Made by a program: the position numbers and the translations under genes. From Rhabdophis nuchalis (lineage: Eukaryota; Chordata; Lepidosauria; Squamata; Natricidae): a stretch of 64,000 nt of DNA. The stretch covers positions 42,806,105-42,870,104 of the forward strand of contig CM077643.1 in NCBI GenBank assembly GCA_039707465.1. Reading direction: 5' to 3'. Shown in pieces: positions 12,024 to 22,859 of the stretch (position 1 is its first letter; each line of letters starts with the position of its first letter). The notes beneath the pieces were generated by a model. The model ran no database searches. It was not told where the DNA came from and saw only the letters and a program-made list of their open reading frames with translations.

Positions 12024-12412
12024 CAGTGAAGGCTTTTCGACGCTGAGTGCTAAAAGTGCCTCCATGCGTGTGCACACCCATAATGCAATGTGTGCACACC
12101 CCTTCATGCATGTGTGTGTGACCCTCGTGTGTGCCCTGCCCCTGTGCATGTATGTGCCACCTGCATGCCCTTGCGCATGCATGCATAACCCTGTGCACAT
12201 GTGCCCCCATGCATGCACCCCACCTCCCATGCATGCGCACATATCTTCCGCATGCCCCTCACACATGCATGGCAGAGACCCAAAAACCAGCTGGCTGGTG
12301 GGAGGCGCATGTGCATGCGCAGTAGAGCTGAGCTGGGGCAATGGCTCACATGCCCCCAGAGAGTGTTCTGTGTGCCACCTGTGGCACGCATGCCATAGGT
12401 TCGCCATCCTGG
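12024..12412 (+). mobile_element. hAT element, CAGTGATGG family
   Basis: Perfect 8-bp target duplications GTATATGA flank it (12016-12023 and 12413-12420). The left end is CAGTGAAGGCTTTTCG and the right end is GTTCGCCATCCTGG. The interior is rich in GCATGCATG/GTGCACA words. The overlapping cysteine- and histidine-rich frames here follow from that composition, not from a gene. Confidence 0.88.
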
Positions 12413-12423
12413 GTATATGACAT

Positions 12424-12700
12424 CCTGAAAGAACAAAAATTCTTCTTTGACATTCCCATCCCAGCCTCAACATGGGAGGAATACTACAGTTATTTATTTG
12501 CCAGCTCTTACAATGTTCCTTCTTCAATTCAGAAACTTGAGTTTCTCCCTCAAAACAAGCTACTTTCTTGACCACTGGTTTCAGCAGCAGAAACTAAATG
12601 TATCATGTGCTTTGCAAAATCTAACAAGGCACCAGGTGAGGAGTTTCTGCTTGTGTAGCTTTTTCTGCAATGATATGTATTTGTGGCGTAACACAAATAA
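12424..12700 (+). pseudogene. Possible LINE reverse-transcriptase N-terminal remnant
   Basis: One plus frame reads CFAKSNKAPGEE near 12605-12640, resembling the (M)KxxKAPGxD block that precedes LINE RT domains. The upstream 12424-12571 frame (KEQKFFFDIPIP...) may be the linker of the same element. Frames are broken and the family is uncertain. It could also be chance. Confidence 0.3.
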
Positions 12701-12726
12701 ATGACATCACTCATATCCGCTTCAGC

Positions 12727-13040
12727 CAGTGGTTGGATTCAAATAATTTAACAGCCGATTCTCTGCCCTAATGACCAGCTGGGTAGGCGGGGCTCAGTGG
12801 TCATGTGACTGGGTGGGTGTGGCCAACTCAACGTCACTCAGGTCAATGGACGCTTCGCCTTAGCTGTTACAATGTAATAAGGGTTAACCGGAGAGATAGT
12901 TTCTGTAAGCAGGGCAATAAAGTTTAGACTAAAAACAATACCAGAATGTTTCCTTCCTGCCTTCCTTACAGGATTAGCCCTGTAAAGTAGAAAAAAACAA
13001 AAGGAGATTTCTTCCAACAACCGGTTGAATCCCACCACTG
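12727..13040 (-). mobile_element. hAT element, CAGTGGTGG family
   Basis: Perfect 8-bp duplications GCTTCAGC flank it (12719-12726 and 13041-13048). The terminal inverted repeats are CAGTGGTTGGATTCAAATAA and TTGAATCCCACCACTG. It is the inverse of the copy at 35291-35659 and about 314 bp long. It holds no transposase. The 87-codon minus frame (12838-13101) overlaps the body by descent and is not likely to be translated. Confidence 0.9.
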
Positions 13041-13048
13041 GCTTCAGC

Positions 13049-13694
13049 CAAAGAACATATTTTAAAGTTGCTAGATGGCAGGATAGCCTAATGGGACCCA
13101 ATCCGTCTTATTTCCTTCAAGGTACAAACACGAGGACAGTAAGAGGTTTGCCAAGTTTATAACTAAAGCCTTTGACTGAGAGTTTTCTATCTATATCAGG
13201 TTGGAGTCAACTGCCAAGAGGGTGATCTTATATTTCATTGAACATTTTTATATACCATTGTATGATTTTATTGTTTTATTTTATATGGTTATGAGACTAA
13301 TCAATAGACAATAAACTGAAACTGTCACCTTTCAGAATCAACTTCAAGGTATTATAATGGATAAAGTTTGGCATTCAGCCCACTCAGGAATTTCCTATCC
13401 AAATCCATGTTGTTTGAGTATGAGTTATTTAATGTACTGTAGCTGAAAGCTGGTTTGGAATTATCCATTCTTATTCCAATAGAAAAGAATATATGTAGCT
13501 CAGGGTTGAACTGCTCTTGGGGCACTGATGTTACCTAGCTGGGCAATGAAATTATCTGTAAAGCAAACAACCCAGCTTAGAAAACATTAAGTATTCACTA
13601 CAAATCCATATAGCTGTATGGAAGGTATGAATGAAAATGGAATCTAATATATTAACATAAAGAATAGGATAGGATAATTGTATTATGATAGAAT
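13049..13694. other. Unassigned sequence
   Basis: AT-rich. No gene or family recognised. Confidence 0.35.
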
Positions 13695-14307
13695 ATCTTT
13701 ATCCATCCGTGGTTTTGGGGTGGAATACCATCTGTACGCTGACGACACTCAGTTGTACATATCCACCCCAAACCACCCCAACGATGCCGTCGAGGTGCTG
13801 TCCCAGTGTCTGGAGGCCGTACGGGTCTGGATGGGTAGTAACAAACTCAAGCTCAACCCCTCCAAGACCGAATGGCTGTGGTTTCCGGCCCCCCGGTTCA
13901 GCCAGGTAAGTCCAACACTGGCCATTGGGGGCAAACAACTGGCCCCCGTGGAGAGGGCGCGCAACGTGGGTGTCCTCCTGGATTCCCGGCTGTCCGTGGA
14001 AGACCAAGTGCGCTTCAAGGTGCTGACGACCATCTTTAAATCGCTCCATGACTCGGGGCCTAGCTATATACGAGATCGCCTCCTGCCCCATTCATCCCTT
14101 CATCCGATCCGCTCCCACAGAGAGGGTCTTCTCCGGGTACCGTTGGCCGGGCAATGCCGGTTGGCGACGCCCAGGGGAAGGGCCTTCTCTGTGGCAGGCC
14201 CAGCCCTCTGGAACGACCTACGCCCCGACCTACGCACCACCTCGGACCTCCACCTCTTCCGTCAGTGTCTCAAGACGTATTTATTCCAACAAGCCGGCCT
14301 AGCATAA
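13678..14307 (+). pseudogene. L2 ORF2 remnant (RT end plus C-terminus, in-frame deletion)
   Basis: A 209-codon open frame. It carries the L2 catalytic box YADDTQLYIS near residues 20-30, then KLNPSKTEWLWFP and GVLLDSRLSVEDQV. It jumps directly to RFKVLTTIFKSLHDSGPSYIRDR and ends LFQQAGLA. About 92 codons (HALVTSRLDYCN...THVTPLLRELHWLP in the intact copy) are missing without a frameshift. The first six or so residues come from flanking DNA. The endonuclease and most of the RT are absent, so it is not functional. Confidence 0.85.
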
Positions 14308-14500
14308 CCCCCCGTTTCTGACTTTTACCTGAACAAATTTTAATTCTCATGGTTTTAAAGGGTTTTTAGCACGGGATTTAATTTAATAGTTTTTTAAAAA
14401 TGTATTTTGTATTTTGTATGGTTTTATATTGCCTGTGCACCGCCCTGGGTCCTTACAAGGAGAAGGGCGGGGTATAAATTTAATTTAAAATTTTTAAAAA
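13699..14500 (+). mobile_element. L2 LINE 3' fragment with internal deletion
   Basis: It begins within the RT domain and runs through the C-terminus to the L2 3' UTR signature (CACCGCCCTGGGTCC, then GGGCGGGGTATAAAT near 14465). Compared with the copy at 50285-53446 it lacks about 276 bp between the two GTG triplets equivalent to 52871-52873 and 53147-53149. Confidence 0.9.
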
Positions 14501-14634
14501 AAATTATATTTATACATTGAACAATTCCATTTTTGGGGATTTAATTTGAATATATTTATGCATCTTTTCTGACTTTAATGTTTACCATTGCAAAGGAAAT
14601 ACTCATTCTCTTGATGTTCCTATACATCAAGAGA

Positions 14635-14692
14635 ATACATACATACATACATACATACATACATACATACATACATACATACATACATACAG
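14635..14692. repeat. (ATAC)n microsatellite
   Basis: About 14 CATA units, adjoining the 3' end of the minus-strand SINE that follows. Confidence 0.95.
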
Positions 14693-15478
14693 GTAAAGGT
14701 TTCCCCTTGCACTTATATGCTAGTCGTTCCCGACTCTAGGGGACAGTGCTCATCTCAGTTTCAAAGCCAAAGAAACAGTACTTGTCAGGTCTGCCTCTAA
14801 CAATAACCAAGAAAGAATCCACTCAACTCCATTTGTAAGAATTAAGAGTACTTTTACTGGTCATGAAAAGATAGCAGCGAGGTAAAGCAAGGTCTGAGAC
14901 CCAAGCATGCGAAAACGTACATATCAGTATATGCCCAACCCCTTTCCCCTAGCAACCCCCACCCCATTGTCCAATGCGAAATCCCCTAGGTGTCATGTGG
15001 GTTTCATCGCCAGGAGCATCATCAGGATGACTTGCAAGATCGTTGACCTTGACCACCGCACAGCCCCAGCCATTGGTATGGTAGATGGCAAGAACATACT
15101 CCCTTCTCCAAATCTCCCTCCTGCACTATACAGTCCCATTCCCAATTACCAAAGCCCCTCCCTCCCCGTTTCAATGGCAGCCGAAGCAAGCAACAAAGCG
15201 GAGACTGACAGCACTGTTCAAAGACATCTCAGTGGTCATGTGGCCAGCATAACTAAACAGCAAATATGCATGGAGCGCTGTTACCTTCCCACCAAAGGTG
15301 GTTCCTATTTTTCTACTTGCATTTTTATATGCTTCCAAACTGCTAGGTTGACAGAAGCTAGGACAAGTAACAGGAGCTCACTTCGTTATGCGACACTAGG
15401 GATTCAAACCGCCAAACTGCCGACCTTTCTGATCAACAAGCTCAGCATCTTAGCCACTGAGCCACCATGTCCCTTACA
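14693..15478 (-). mobile_element. Sauria-type SINE split by a solo LTR
   Basis: On the minus strand the two halves make one SINE. The 5' half lies at 15211-15478 (GGCTCAGTGGCTAAGATGC head, AGGTCGGCAGTTTGGCGG, GGACAAGTAACAGGAGCTCA region). The 3' half lies at 14693-14777 and contains GAGTCGGGAACGACTAGC, which resembles the Bov-B 3' end. The halves align with the uninterrupted copies at 36262 and 38148, meeting at the CAG(C/T)ACTG word. Confidence 0.85.
14783..15210 (-). mobile_element. Solo LTR of an endogenous retrovirus-like element
   Basis: A 428-bp unit starting TGTCAG and ending CTGACA, the inverted termini expected of an LTR. Flanking 5-bp duplications are GTACT (14778-14782) and GCACT (15211-15215), one mismatch. 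It sits inside a SINE, and removing it restores the SINE. Minus orientation is favoured because an AGTAAA poly(A)-like signal would then lie about 80 bp before the 3' end. No gag, pol or env sequence is present, so this is the product of LTR-LTR recombination. The 14907-15572 reading frame spans the LTR and SINE and is an artefact. Confidence 0.8.
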
Positions 15479-15535
15479 TACATACATATCTACATACAAA
15501 CATACATACATACATTCATACATACATATCAACAT
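15474..15535. repeat. Imperfect (ATAC)n tract
   Basis: CATA units with interruptions next to the SINE 5' end. Confidence 0.85.
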
Positions 15536-15588
15536 AATGGCAACATTAAAAGTATTAATATATATTATATAGACTATATACTATATAT

Positions 15589-15815
15589 CTCGGGTAGTCA
15601 ACCTTTTTATACCTACCACCCACTTTTGTATCTCTGTTAGTAGTAAAATTTTCTAACCACCCACCGGTTCCACAGTAATGGTGATTTATAAAGTAGGGAA
15701 GTCAATTAAATTTTAAAAAAGGAAAGTGCTTCAGTATCAGACAAAACCCCTACCGCCCACCATGAAAGCTGGAACACCCACTAGTGGGTGGTAGGGACCA
15801 GGTTGACTACCACTG
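15589..15815. mobile_element. Short hAT element, GTAGTCAACC family
   Basis: Perfect 8-bp duplications CTATATAT flank it (15581-15588 and 15816-15823). Termini are CTCGGGTAGTCAACCTTTT and GGTTGACTACCACTG. The 227-bp interior holds further inverted ACCACCCAC/GTGGGTGGT words. No coding capacity. Confidence 0.85.
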
Positions 15816-15823
15816 CTATATAT

Positions 15824-16954
15824 TATAAAGTATAACAACAGAATACATTTTGCTACCAGTAATAACATCAGCTCGAAACTCTACCATGAATTTTTAAAAA
15901 TAAATTCTTAGCCATCTTGGAATAAAGCAGAGAAAAAGAGACATACTTTGCCAGGGAAGAACATTTTTGAGAAATGTCAAGCTCCATTTCAGCAGAGCAT
16001 CAATTTTAATACCAAACTTGTGGAGGTCAACAGCTTGTCTTCCTAGTTCATACTGACTGACAGCATGGGCTTTCCCATTTTTCCAATTCTTTTTAGAGCT
16101 GACAGGAATCGACAGTGGAACCCATGCTTATAAACATGCAGGCTTTCAATAAGATCTTCTCAGCATTAATGATTGAACCTGAACCACCATTTCCAAAAGA
16201 ATGTGTAGCAGGGCTGTTATCTAAATTAGAGAATAATGGACTCTGGCTATAAATAGTCAATCTGTTTCCATTTTGCCCTGAATACAAAAGGCATATTCCT
16301 TTTTCCCTATCCTACACTTACTAAGGGGACTTAAAGCTCTTTACCAGCTTAAAAAAAAGTGCTTATGCAATAATGAGGCCATATACTCCTGCAAGAAGTG
16401 GATGAAATAATGTGTTTTGCCTGTCCCAAATGGGTGAGACAGCATCTTAAGGCCAGCATCTTGCATGATGTCCCTCAGGAAGAAGCCCAAGAAGGAATGA
16501 AAAATAAGCAGTTTGTATGCAATAGCCCAGATCAGCTAGATAACAGCCCTACTTCACAGTGTGGAAGCTGTCTTTACTAGCTGTCAATTAAAGAGAATGA
16601 AACTAATCAAGGTAACTAATGCCATTCATCCACTCCTTATAAATATGCTCAGGAAGACAGATGTGTTGGTGTCTGGTTATTACATAGCTGAATGGTGGCT
16701 GCCATTTGATTCCCGGAATGGCAGTCATGACTGCATCATCCAAATAGCTTTTTAATAAGGCCTACATCCAAGAGTTTGAGATGATTAAATTAACCAAAAA
16801 GTAATTATTTCCATTTCTTTTTCATTTCTTTTTAATTGAGTGGGATGATTTCGGCCCTGTAGGGAGATACACACATTTAAAAAGAACAAACTATATGATT
16901 TCTCCCAAATGTATTATTTTGCCTTATGTGTTGGAATCTGATTACTGGCTTCTC
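15824..16954. other. Unassigned sequence
   Basis: No gene or repeat recognised. The 16398-16580 and 16561-16755 frames have no motif. Confidence 0.35.
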
Positions 16955-17518
16955 AGTCCTGAATTACAAGGAATCCTCAATTGAAGAGCCCAAAATTTAT
17001 ATTGATAAGTGAAAAATGTGTTAAGTGAGTTTGGCCCCATTTTACGACTTTTCTTGCCACGTTTGTTAAGTGAATCCCTGCATTAGTCACATAATCGGGG
17101 GATTTTGGGAGCATCGAGACACTCCCATGTAACACCTCTCTTGCGCAAGCTGCACTGGCTGCCTGTGGCTTTCCGGGTGCGCTTCAAGGTCTTAGTAACC
17201 ATCTTTAAAGCGCTCCATGGCAAGGGACCTGGTTATTTGCGGGACCGCCTCCTACCACATACCTCCCTTTGACCTGTCCGCTCCCACAGGGAGGGCCTCC
17301 TTAGGGTGCCGTTAGCCGGACAATGCCGGCTGGCGACTCCTAGGGGGAGAGCCTTCTCTGTGGCAGCCCCCGCCCTCTGGAACGACCTGCTCCCCGACCT
17401 CAGTACAACCACGGACTTGTGCCTCTTCCGCCGGGCATTAAAAACACACTTATTTTATGTGGCCAGCCTGGCATAGTTTTTAAATTTGATCTTAGCAAGG
17501 GTTTTTTATGTTTTTAGC

Positions 17519-17700
17519 ATGCCAAGTGCGATTCCTCAAAGTTCATTGCAACAAGAAATGGAAAAGAAAAAGAGACGTGCTCCTCTTCCACCAACTCCTA
17601 AAATGCCAAACAGATTTGAAGAAATGGATAATAAAAGACAAAGTACAATTGATCCTTTTCAACTGTCATTTGTCGGCCATTTTATTTCAACTGTCATTTG
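17519..17700 (+). other. Exon-like open frame with a KKKRRAPLPP motif
   Basis: Inside the L2 3' UTR, an open frame from ATG at 17519 reads MPSAIPQSSLQQEMEKKK, then RRAPLPPTPKMPNRFEEMDN. The lysine/arginine-rich stretch followed by APLPP recalls KRAP motifs of cordon-bleu (COBL/COBLL1) proteins, as I remember them. It is followed by an imperfect duplicated 20-nt unit and a segment ending ACAATGACAATAAAG plus an ATT array, which looks like a retroposed 3' end. It may be a fragment of host mRNA carried by retroposition, or chance. I do not claim a functional exon. Confidence 0.3.
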
Positions 17701-17814
17701 TCGGCCTTTTCATTTGCCTGGAGAGAGATTCCTATTGTGGCTATCACTGCTTTCTGTATTCCACGTGGCGCTCAACCAATTTCATTGTAATTTTATTATT
17801 ACAATGACAATAAA

Positions 17815-17815
17815 G

Positions 17816-17874
<59 letters not shown>
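17815..17874. repeat. (ATT)n microsatellite
   Basis: About 20 ATT units directly after ACAATGACAATAAAG, as expected for a retroposon tail. Confidence 0.95.
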
Positions 17875-17877
<3 letters not shown>

Positions 17878-18671
17878 TATTTCTAATTTAATTTATTTTT
17901 AATATATTTCTACTGTATTTAGTGTTATAGTATTTTATGATTCCCTGTGCACCGCCCTGAGTCGGTGCACAGGGAAGGGAGGGAGGGAGATAGGGTGGTA
18001 TATAAATGTGAAAAATAAATAAATAAATAAATAAATAATCAGTAAGTAAATCTGGCTTCCCCATTGACTTTGCTGGACAGAAGGTCGCAAAAGGGGATCA
18101 CAGGACCCTGCAACCGCCATAAATGTGAATCAGTTGTCAAGAATCTGAATGTAAATCGCGTGACTGTGTGGTGCTGCAAGTGTGAAAATGTGAAAATGGT
18201 CATAAGTCCCTTTCTGGAGTGCCGTTGTAACTTCAAAAGGTCACTAAGTGAACTGTTGTAAGTCAAGGACTGACTGTACAACATTGGTGATTGCCTGTCT
18301 TTCACAGAGAGGATTAGTGTTAAAAATCATGTATATTTCAGAAAATTGAGTACAGATATTCCATCTGTTAGGGAATATTGCGAACGGCATACTCAATTTC
18401 ATTGAGGGCCACCTCAAGGTTGTGTTTGACCTTGGAGCCCCGGGGTGGACATGGACAGGGTAAGCATGGCCAGCTTGAAGTCACTCGTGTTGGGGGGTGC
18501 CTGTGGAGGCCCGAGTGCTTTACCAGCAACAGCAGGCTCCTGGGCTCTGTTTTCTGCTGCAACAGCCTCCTGCAACCTTCCAGAGCTCCGTTTTTTCTGG
18601 CAGAGGATTGCAGGAGACCATCACGGCCAAGAACGGAGCTGCCCGCACCTGCTCCATTTTTGCTGGCAGAG

Positions 18672-19193
<522 letters not shown>

Positions 19194-19317
19194 TGGCAGA
19201 GGCACTGTGGGTCAGTCCTTTGCTGATTCCAGGATGGCCAGGTGGGCCAGATCTAAGCAAACGGCAGGCCAGATCTGGCCCACAGCCCTTGAGTTTGACA
19301 CCCCTGACATAGAGGTA

Positions 19318-19675
19318 CAGGGAGTGTTCGACTTATGAGTCCCAAATTTCTGTTGCTATGTGAGACAATTGCTGAGTGAACTTTGCTTGATGTTATGACC
19401 TTCCTTGCCACAGTGGTTAAATGAATCACTGCAGTGGTTAAGTTAGTAACACAGATGTTAAGTGAATCTGACTTCCCCATTGACTTTGCTTGTCAGAAGG
19501 TAACAAAGTGTGATTGTATGACCCCAGGACACTGCAATCCATATAAATATGAGTCAGTGCCAAGTGTCTGAATTTTAATCCCGTGACCATCAGGATGCTG
19601 CATTGGTCATAAGTGTGAGGAACATTTGTAAGTCTCTTTTTTTTCAGTGTTGTTGCAATTACGAGGGTTGCCTAT
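19318..19675 (+). mobile_element. Mariner/Tigger-like short element
   Basis: The left end is TA-CAGGGAGTGTTCGACTTATG and the right end is ATTACGAGGGTTGCC-TA, imperfect inverted repeats flanked by TA. Internal blocks CATTGACTTTGCTTGTCAGA and AAGTGAATCTGACTTCCCC match the other copies. No transposase. Confidence 0.6.
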
Positions 19676-19703
19676 ACAGGCTTCCAGCTACAGAAAGGGA
19701 ATG

Positions 19704-20540
19704 CACCATATTTTTGGAGCATAAGACGCATCTTTTTTCCTCTAAAAAGAGGCTGAAAATCTGGGTGCGTCTTATACATAGAATACAGCATTTCTTGCCT
19801 CCTGAAACCCCACCCCTTCACCAAAATGGCCATGCACGTACCCTTATGGAGGCTTCCAGAAAGCTCCTGGGGGCTGGGGAGGGCAGGACAGGGTGCCCCC
19901 CCCCCAGTCCCCAGCAGCACTCTATAAGCCTCCATAAGGCTATGCATGCAAATTTTTTGACCAAAAAAATGGCCCGTTTTCACAATAAATGTGCCGGTTT
20001 TTGCTCATTTTTTACCCACCCACCCCACCAACCCCCAGGAGCACTCTGCAAGCCCCCCCTCAGGCGATTCATGCCTTTTATTTGGAAAAAACAGGCCCAT
20101 TTTCACAAAAAACAGGCCATTTGGGGGAGGTTTGCAAAGTGCAAAAAGGGTTTTTCCCCCCTTTTGGAAAGCTGTTTAGTTAGAGTGATTGATGAGAATT
20201 ACGTTGATCAAGTACTGTGCCTGCAGACACATAGATTTGTTCCAAAGGTGGTCAGTGATTTCCTTCTCCAGCATATGGGTAAATGCACCTGGAAACATCT
20301 ACCTACCTACCTACCTACTCTCTCTCTGCCTACCTATCTACTGTATTTCTCTCTCTCTCTCTCTATCCCTATACCTACCTATCTACACTCTCTCTCTTCC
20401 TATCTACCGTATTTCTCTCTCTCTCTATTTCTCTCTCTCTATCCCTCTGCCTACCTACCTACTTTTTTTAAAAAATTGCCTCTTCAAAACCTGGGTGCGT
20501 CTTATACTCCAGTGCGTCTTATATTCCAAAAATACGTAAG
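19704..20540. mobile_element. DNA element with CCGTATTTTTCGG-like ends
   Basis: The left terminus is ACCATATTTTTGGAGCATAA and the right terminus is CTTATATTCCAAAAATACGT, inverted repeats that also share GGTGCGTCTTATAC/GTGCGTCTTATACTCC words. Two more copies occur at 45658-47114 and 47573-48066. Between the ends lie GGGGGCTGGGGAGGG-type segments and a pyrimidine-rich array. The 313-codon plus frame (19603-20544) crosses these features without any domain and is not a gene. Confidence 0.65.
20295..20463. repeat. CTAC/CT pyrimidine array
   Basis: Mixed CCTA, CTCT and CTAC units. A similar array occupies the same place in the copy at 45658-47114. Confidence 0.9.
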
Positions 20541-20750
20541 GTAGAGAACTTCACTGACCACCCTATTATCCCAAGTCAAGGCAAGAAAGATGAAAGTGAC
20601 AAGGCTTTTTCTCTTGTTTCCTTTGCCTAGTATGAAGAAAACTGCATTTTCAGTACAATTCGGATCTTCTTGCGATACAACCAGCAGTTGGAGAAGAAGT
20701 GGTGATTTTCATTTGTTTCCAAGAGGAGAAGAGCCAAGATAGTGACCCAT

Positions 20751-20813
20751 TTATCTATCTATCTGTCTGTTTGTCTCTCTGTCTCTCTGTCTGCCTGTCT
20801 GCCTGTCTGTTTG
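20751..20813. repeat. (ATCT)/(CTGT) microsatellite
   Basis: TCTA then CTGT/CTGC tetramers, adjacent to the 3' end of the minus-strand LINE fragment. Confidence 0.9.
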
Positions 20814-21245
20814 TCAAATGTACAAGATAGCAGGTATAAGTATGAACATGAACAAAGGAAATGAATACAAATAAATGGGGACAGTAAGACAGGGACGGTA
20901 GGCACGCTGGTGCTCTTATGCACGCCCCCTTTATGGACCTCTCAGGAATGGGCAGAGGTCCACGGTAGACAGTTTAAGGTTAAAGCTGTGAGGTTTTGAG
21001 GATGTAACAACAGAGTCAGGTAGAGCATTCCAGGCGTTGACCACTCTTGTTGCTGAAGTCATATTTTCTGCAATTGAGTTTGGAATGGTTTACCTTGAGT
21101 TTGTATTGTTTATTTGCCCATACATTATGTGGTTGAAGCTGAAGAAGTCATTGACAGGTAGGACATTGTAGCAGACAGTTTTGTGTACTATGTTTAGGTC
21201 TGACCACAGGCGACGCAGTTCCAGATTGTCCAAGCCCAAAATTTG
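20806..21245 (-). mobile_element. Non-LTR retrotransposon 3' fragment (same family as 545-1205)
   Basis: The minus-strand translation, with stops, includes LDNLELRRLWSDL, VCYNVLPVNDFFSF and RVVNAWNALPDSVVTSS, which align with the plus-strand fragment at 545-1205. A shared 3' UTR follows (TATTTGTATTCATTTCCTTT region). 5' truncated and inactive. Confidence 0.65.
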
Positions 21246-22155
21246 ACTGAATTAAGGCATGAATTGATTTGTTACGATTTAAAAAAATATATATAAAGAA
21301 AAACAAGGCCCAAAATAATGTCCTGTTAATGCAGATTCCAGCATGGAAGAATGGGGAAAGCATAGAATAATATAGTTTAAAATGGCTACGGAGACTGTTA
21401 AGTCTTCAAGTCCACTCTTGCTGACTACAAGGACCCAAATTAAACATCCCCAACAGATGGCTGTCTAGTTTTTTGGTTCTTTTTTTTACACAAATCTGCA
21501 TATCACTAGTATTTACAGCTTTGTGTTCAATTATTCATGAGCCTATTTTCTGCCTGACCTATATCCTATCCTTTTCCCAGTTGGTCAAAAGAGTTCTGCA
21601 GCCGACCTCTTCTTGCAAACAGAGAAGGGTTGGCTAAACATCTTAATATGAAGGGATTCTAATTGGTGATGAAAGTGATTTCCCAACATCCCTTTCTCCT
21701 CCCTGCCAACAATAGCCGTGCCTTTAACTTTTGGCAACAACTTCACATTCTCCCAATCGGCAAAATTTACATCAAGATCAAAGATCACCTAATTTGTGTG
21801 CTGCTCTAGTTTGTACAGCATAAAATGGAAAGCAACCTTCTTCCTGCCCCTTATGAGATGGAGAACTGTTGACGTCCTTCTCTTTTTTAGATATATAAAA
21901 AGATAAAAAGAGGTGGGCATGGATTATGTTTAATCCTTCCAGTGAAGAGGATTGTCAGATATTTCGGTAATGAGGAAAAATACAGGACATACTTACACAT
22001 AACACACACAGTTTGCCAATTAGCCGAGCTGCATTAATTAAGTTGTGGAATGAAGTATTGAACTGTCAATACTCATGTGCGCTAACATTAATGTGCACAA
22101 GAATGAGAGGGAGGGAGGGACGGAGGGATAGAGAGGAAAGGAGGTGGGAGAGGGA
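21246..22155. other. Unassigned sequence
   Basis: No gene, RNA or repeat recognised. Confidence 0.35.
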
Positions 22156-22233
22156 GAGAACAAACGAACGAACGAACAAACGAATGAATGAATGAATGAA
22201 TGAATGAATGAATGAATGAATGAATGAATGAAT
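22156..22233. repeat. (GAAC)n/(GAAT)n microsatellite
   Basis: Short AACG/AACA units pass into about 12 AATG units. Confidence 0.95.
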
Positions 22234-22245
22234 TTGGGACTAGAG

Positions 22246-22539
22246 CAGTGATGGCGAAACTTTTCAGCACTGAGTGCCCAAACCAGAATGTATGTACATG
22301 TGCATGTGCCAAAGTACTGGAAACCCAAAGACCAGCTGGCCAGTGCATGGATGCTTTTGACCATTTTTCAGGGCATTTTTTAGCCTGAAAACAGCCTGAA
22401 AAAGGCCCCAAAACAGCCTGGAAAACAGCCGTTTTGGGGGCCCTTTTCAGGCTGTGAAGACCAGCTGGCCAGCGCACATGAAGAGCAGAGGGCTCTGCGT
22501 GCCACCTCTGGCATGTGTGCCATAGGTTCGCCATCACGG
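22246..22539 (+). mobile_element. hAT element, CAGTGATGG family (best-preserved copy)
   Basis: Perfect 8-bp duplications GACTAGAG flank it (22238-22245 and 22540-22547). Termini are CAGTGATGGCGAAACTTTTC and ATAGGTTCGCCATCACGG. 294 bp. The interior has GGCCTGAAAA/TTTTCAGGCTG inverted words. No coding capacity. Confidence 0.92.
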
Positions 22540-22792
22540 GACTAGAGTGATGTGCCAAATTCATGAGTCATCAATCCCATCTTCTTAATTGAGTTTCTGC
22601 TACATTTCTATAACCAATCTTTCAAATGGGGATCATTTAACATTTAAGAATTCCCTTGGTTGAAGTGAAGGTGGGGGGAAAAGAATCAGATATAAAAGAG
22701 TTAAGTAATAAGCAATCAAAACTAAACTTGTCAATCTAGAGAGCAAAGCATGGGAAACTCAAAATCTACATAACCAATCAGGAGAAGTAAAG

Positions 22793-22859
22793 ATCTCTCT
22801 CTCTCTCTCTCCTTCTCTCCTTCTCTCTTTTTTTCCCTCCCTCCCTCCCTCCCTCCCTG
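22793..22859. repeat. Pyrimidine array (CT)n/(CTCC)n
   Basis: TCTC then TTCTCTCC and CCCT units. Confidence 0.9.

Larger units (their letters stand above)
17113..18020 (+). mobile_element. L2 LINE 3' fragment with an internal insertion
   Basis: Starts at the L2 block [21 protein letters not shown] and continues through LRDRLLPHTSL (one stop) and LWNDLLPDLST to the ORF end near 17478. The 3' UTR is interrupted at about 17519-17875 by foreign DNA with its own ATT tail. It resumes with the L2 signature GTGCACCGCCCTGAGTC at 17947 and an AAAT tail to 18040. Confidence 0.8.
16955..18288 (-). mobile_element. Mariner/Tigger-like short element split by an L2 copy
   Basis: The left half (about 16955-17112) and right half (about 18040-18288) share blocks with the copies at 19318-19675 and 28614-29042: AAGTGAATC, CATTGACTTTGCT, GACAGAAGGT and TAAGTCAAGGACTGACTG at the end. 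The family terminus resembles CAGGTAGTCCTCGACTTACG with TA flanks. The L2 fragment at 17113-18020 separates the halves. Confidence 0.5.

Noticed and set aside
12064..12571. Several overlapping cysteine/histidine-rich frames on both strands
   Set aside because: They lie in the hAT element 12024-12412, whose GCATGC/TGTGCAC composition gives such frames in all phases.
14907..15572. 221-codon plus-strand frame
   Set aside because: Runs across a solo LTR and into a SINE on the opposite strand. No domain.
19603..20544. 313-codon plus-strand frame
   Set aside because: Covers a DNA element with a pyrimidine array. No transposase motif and strong low complexity at the end.
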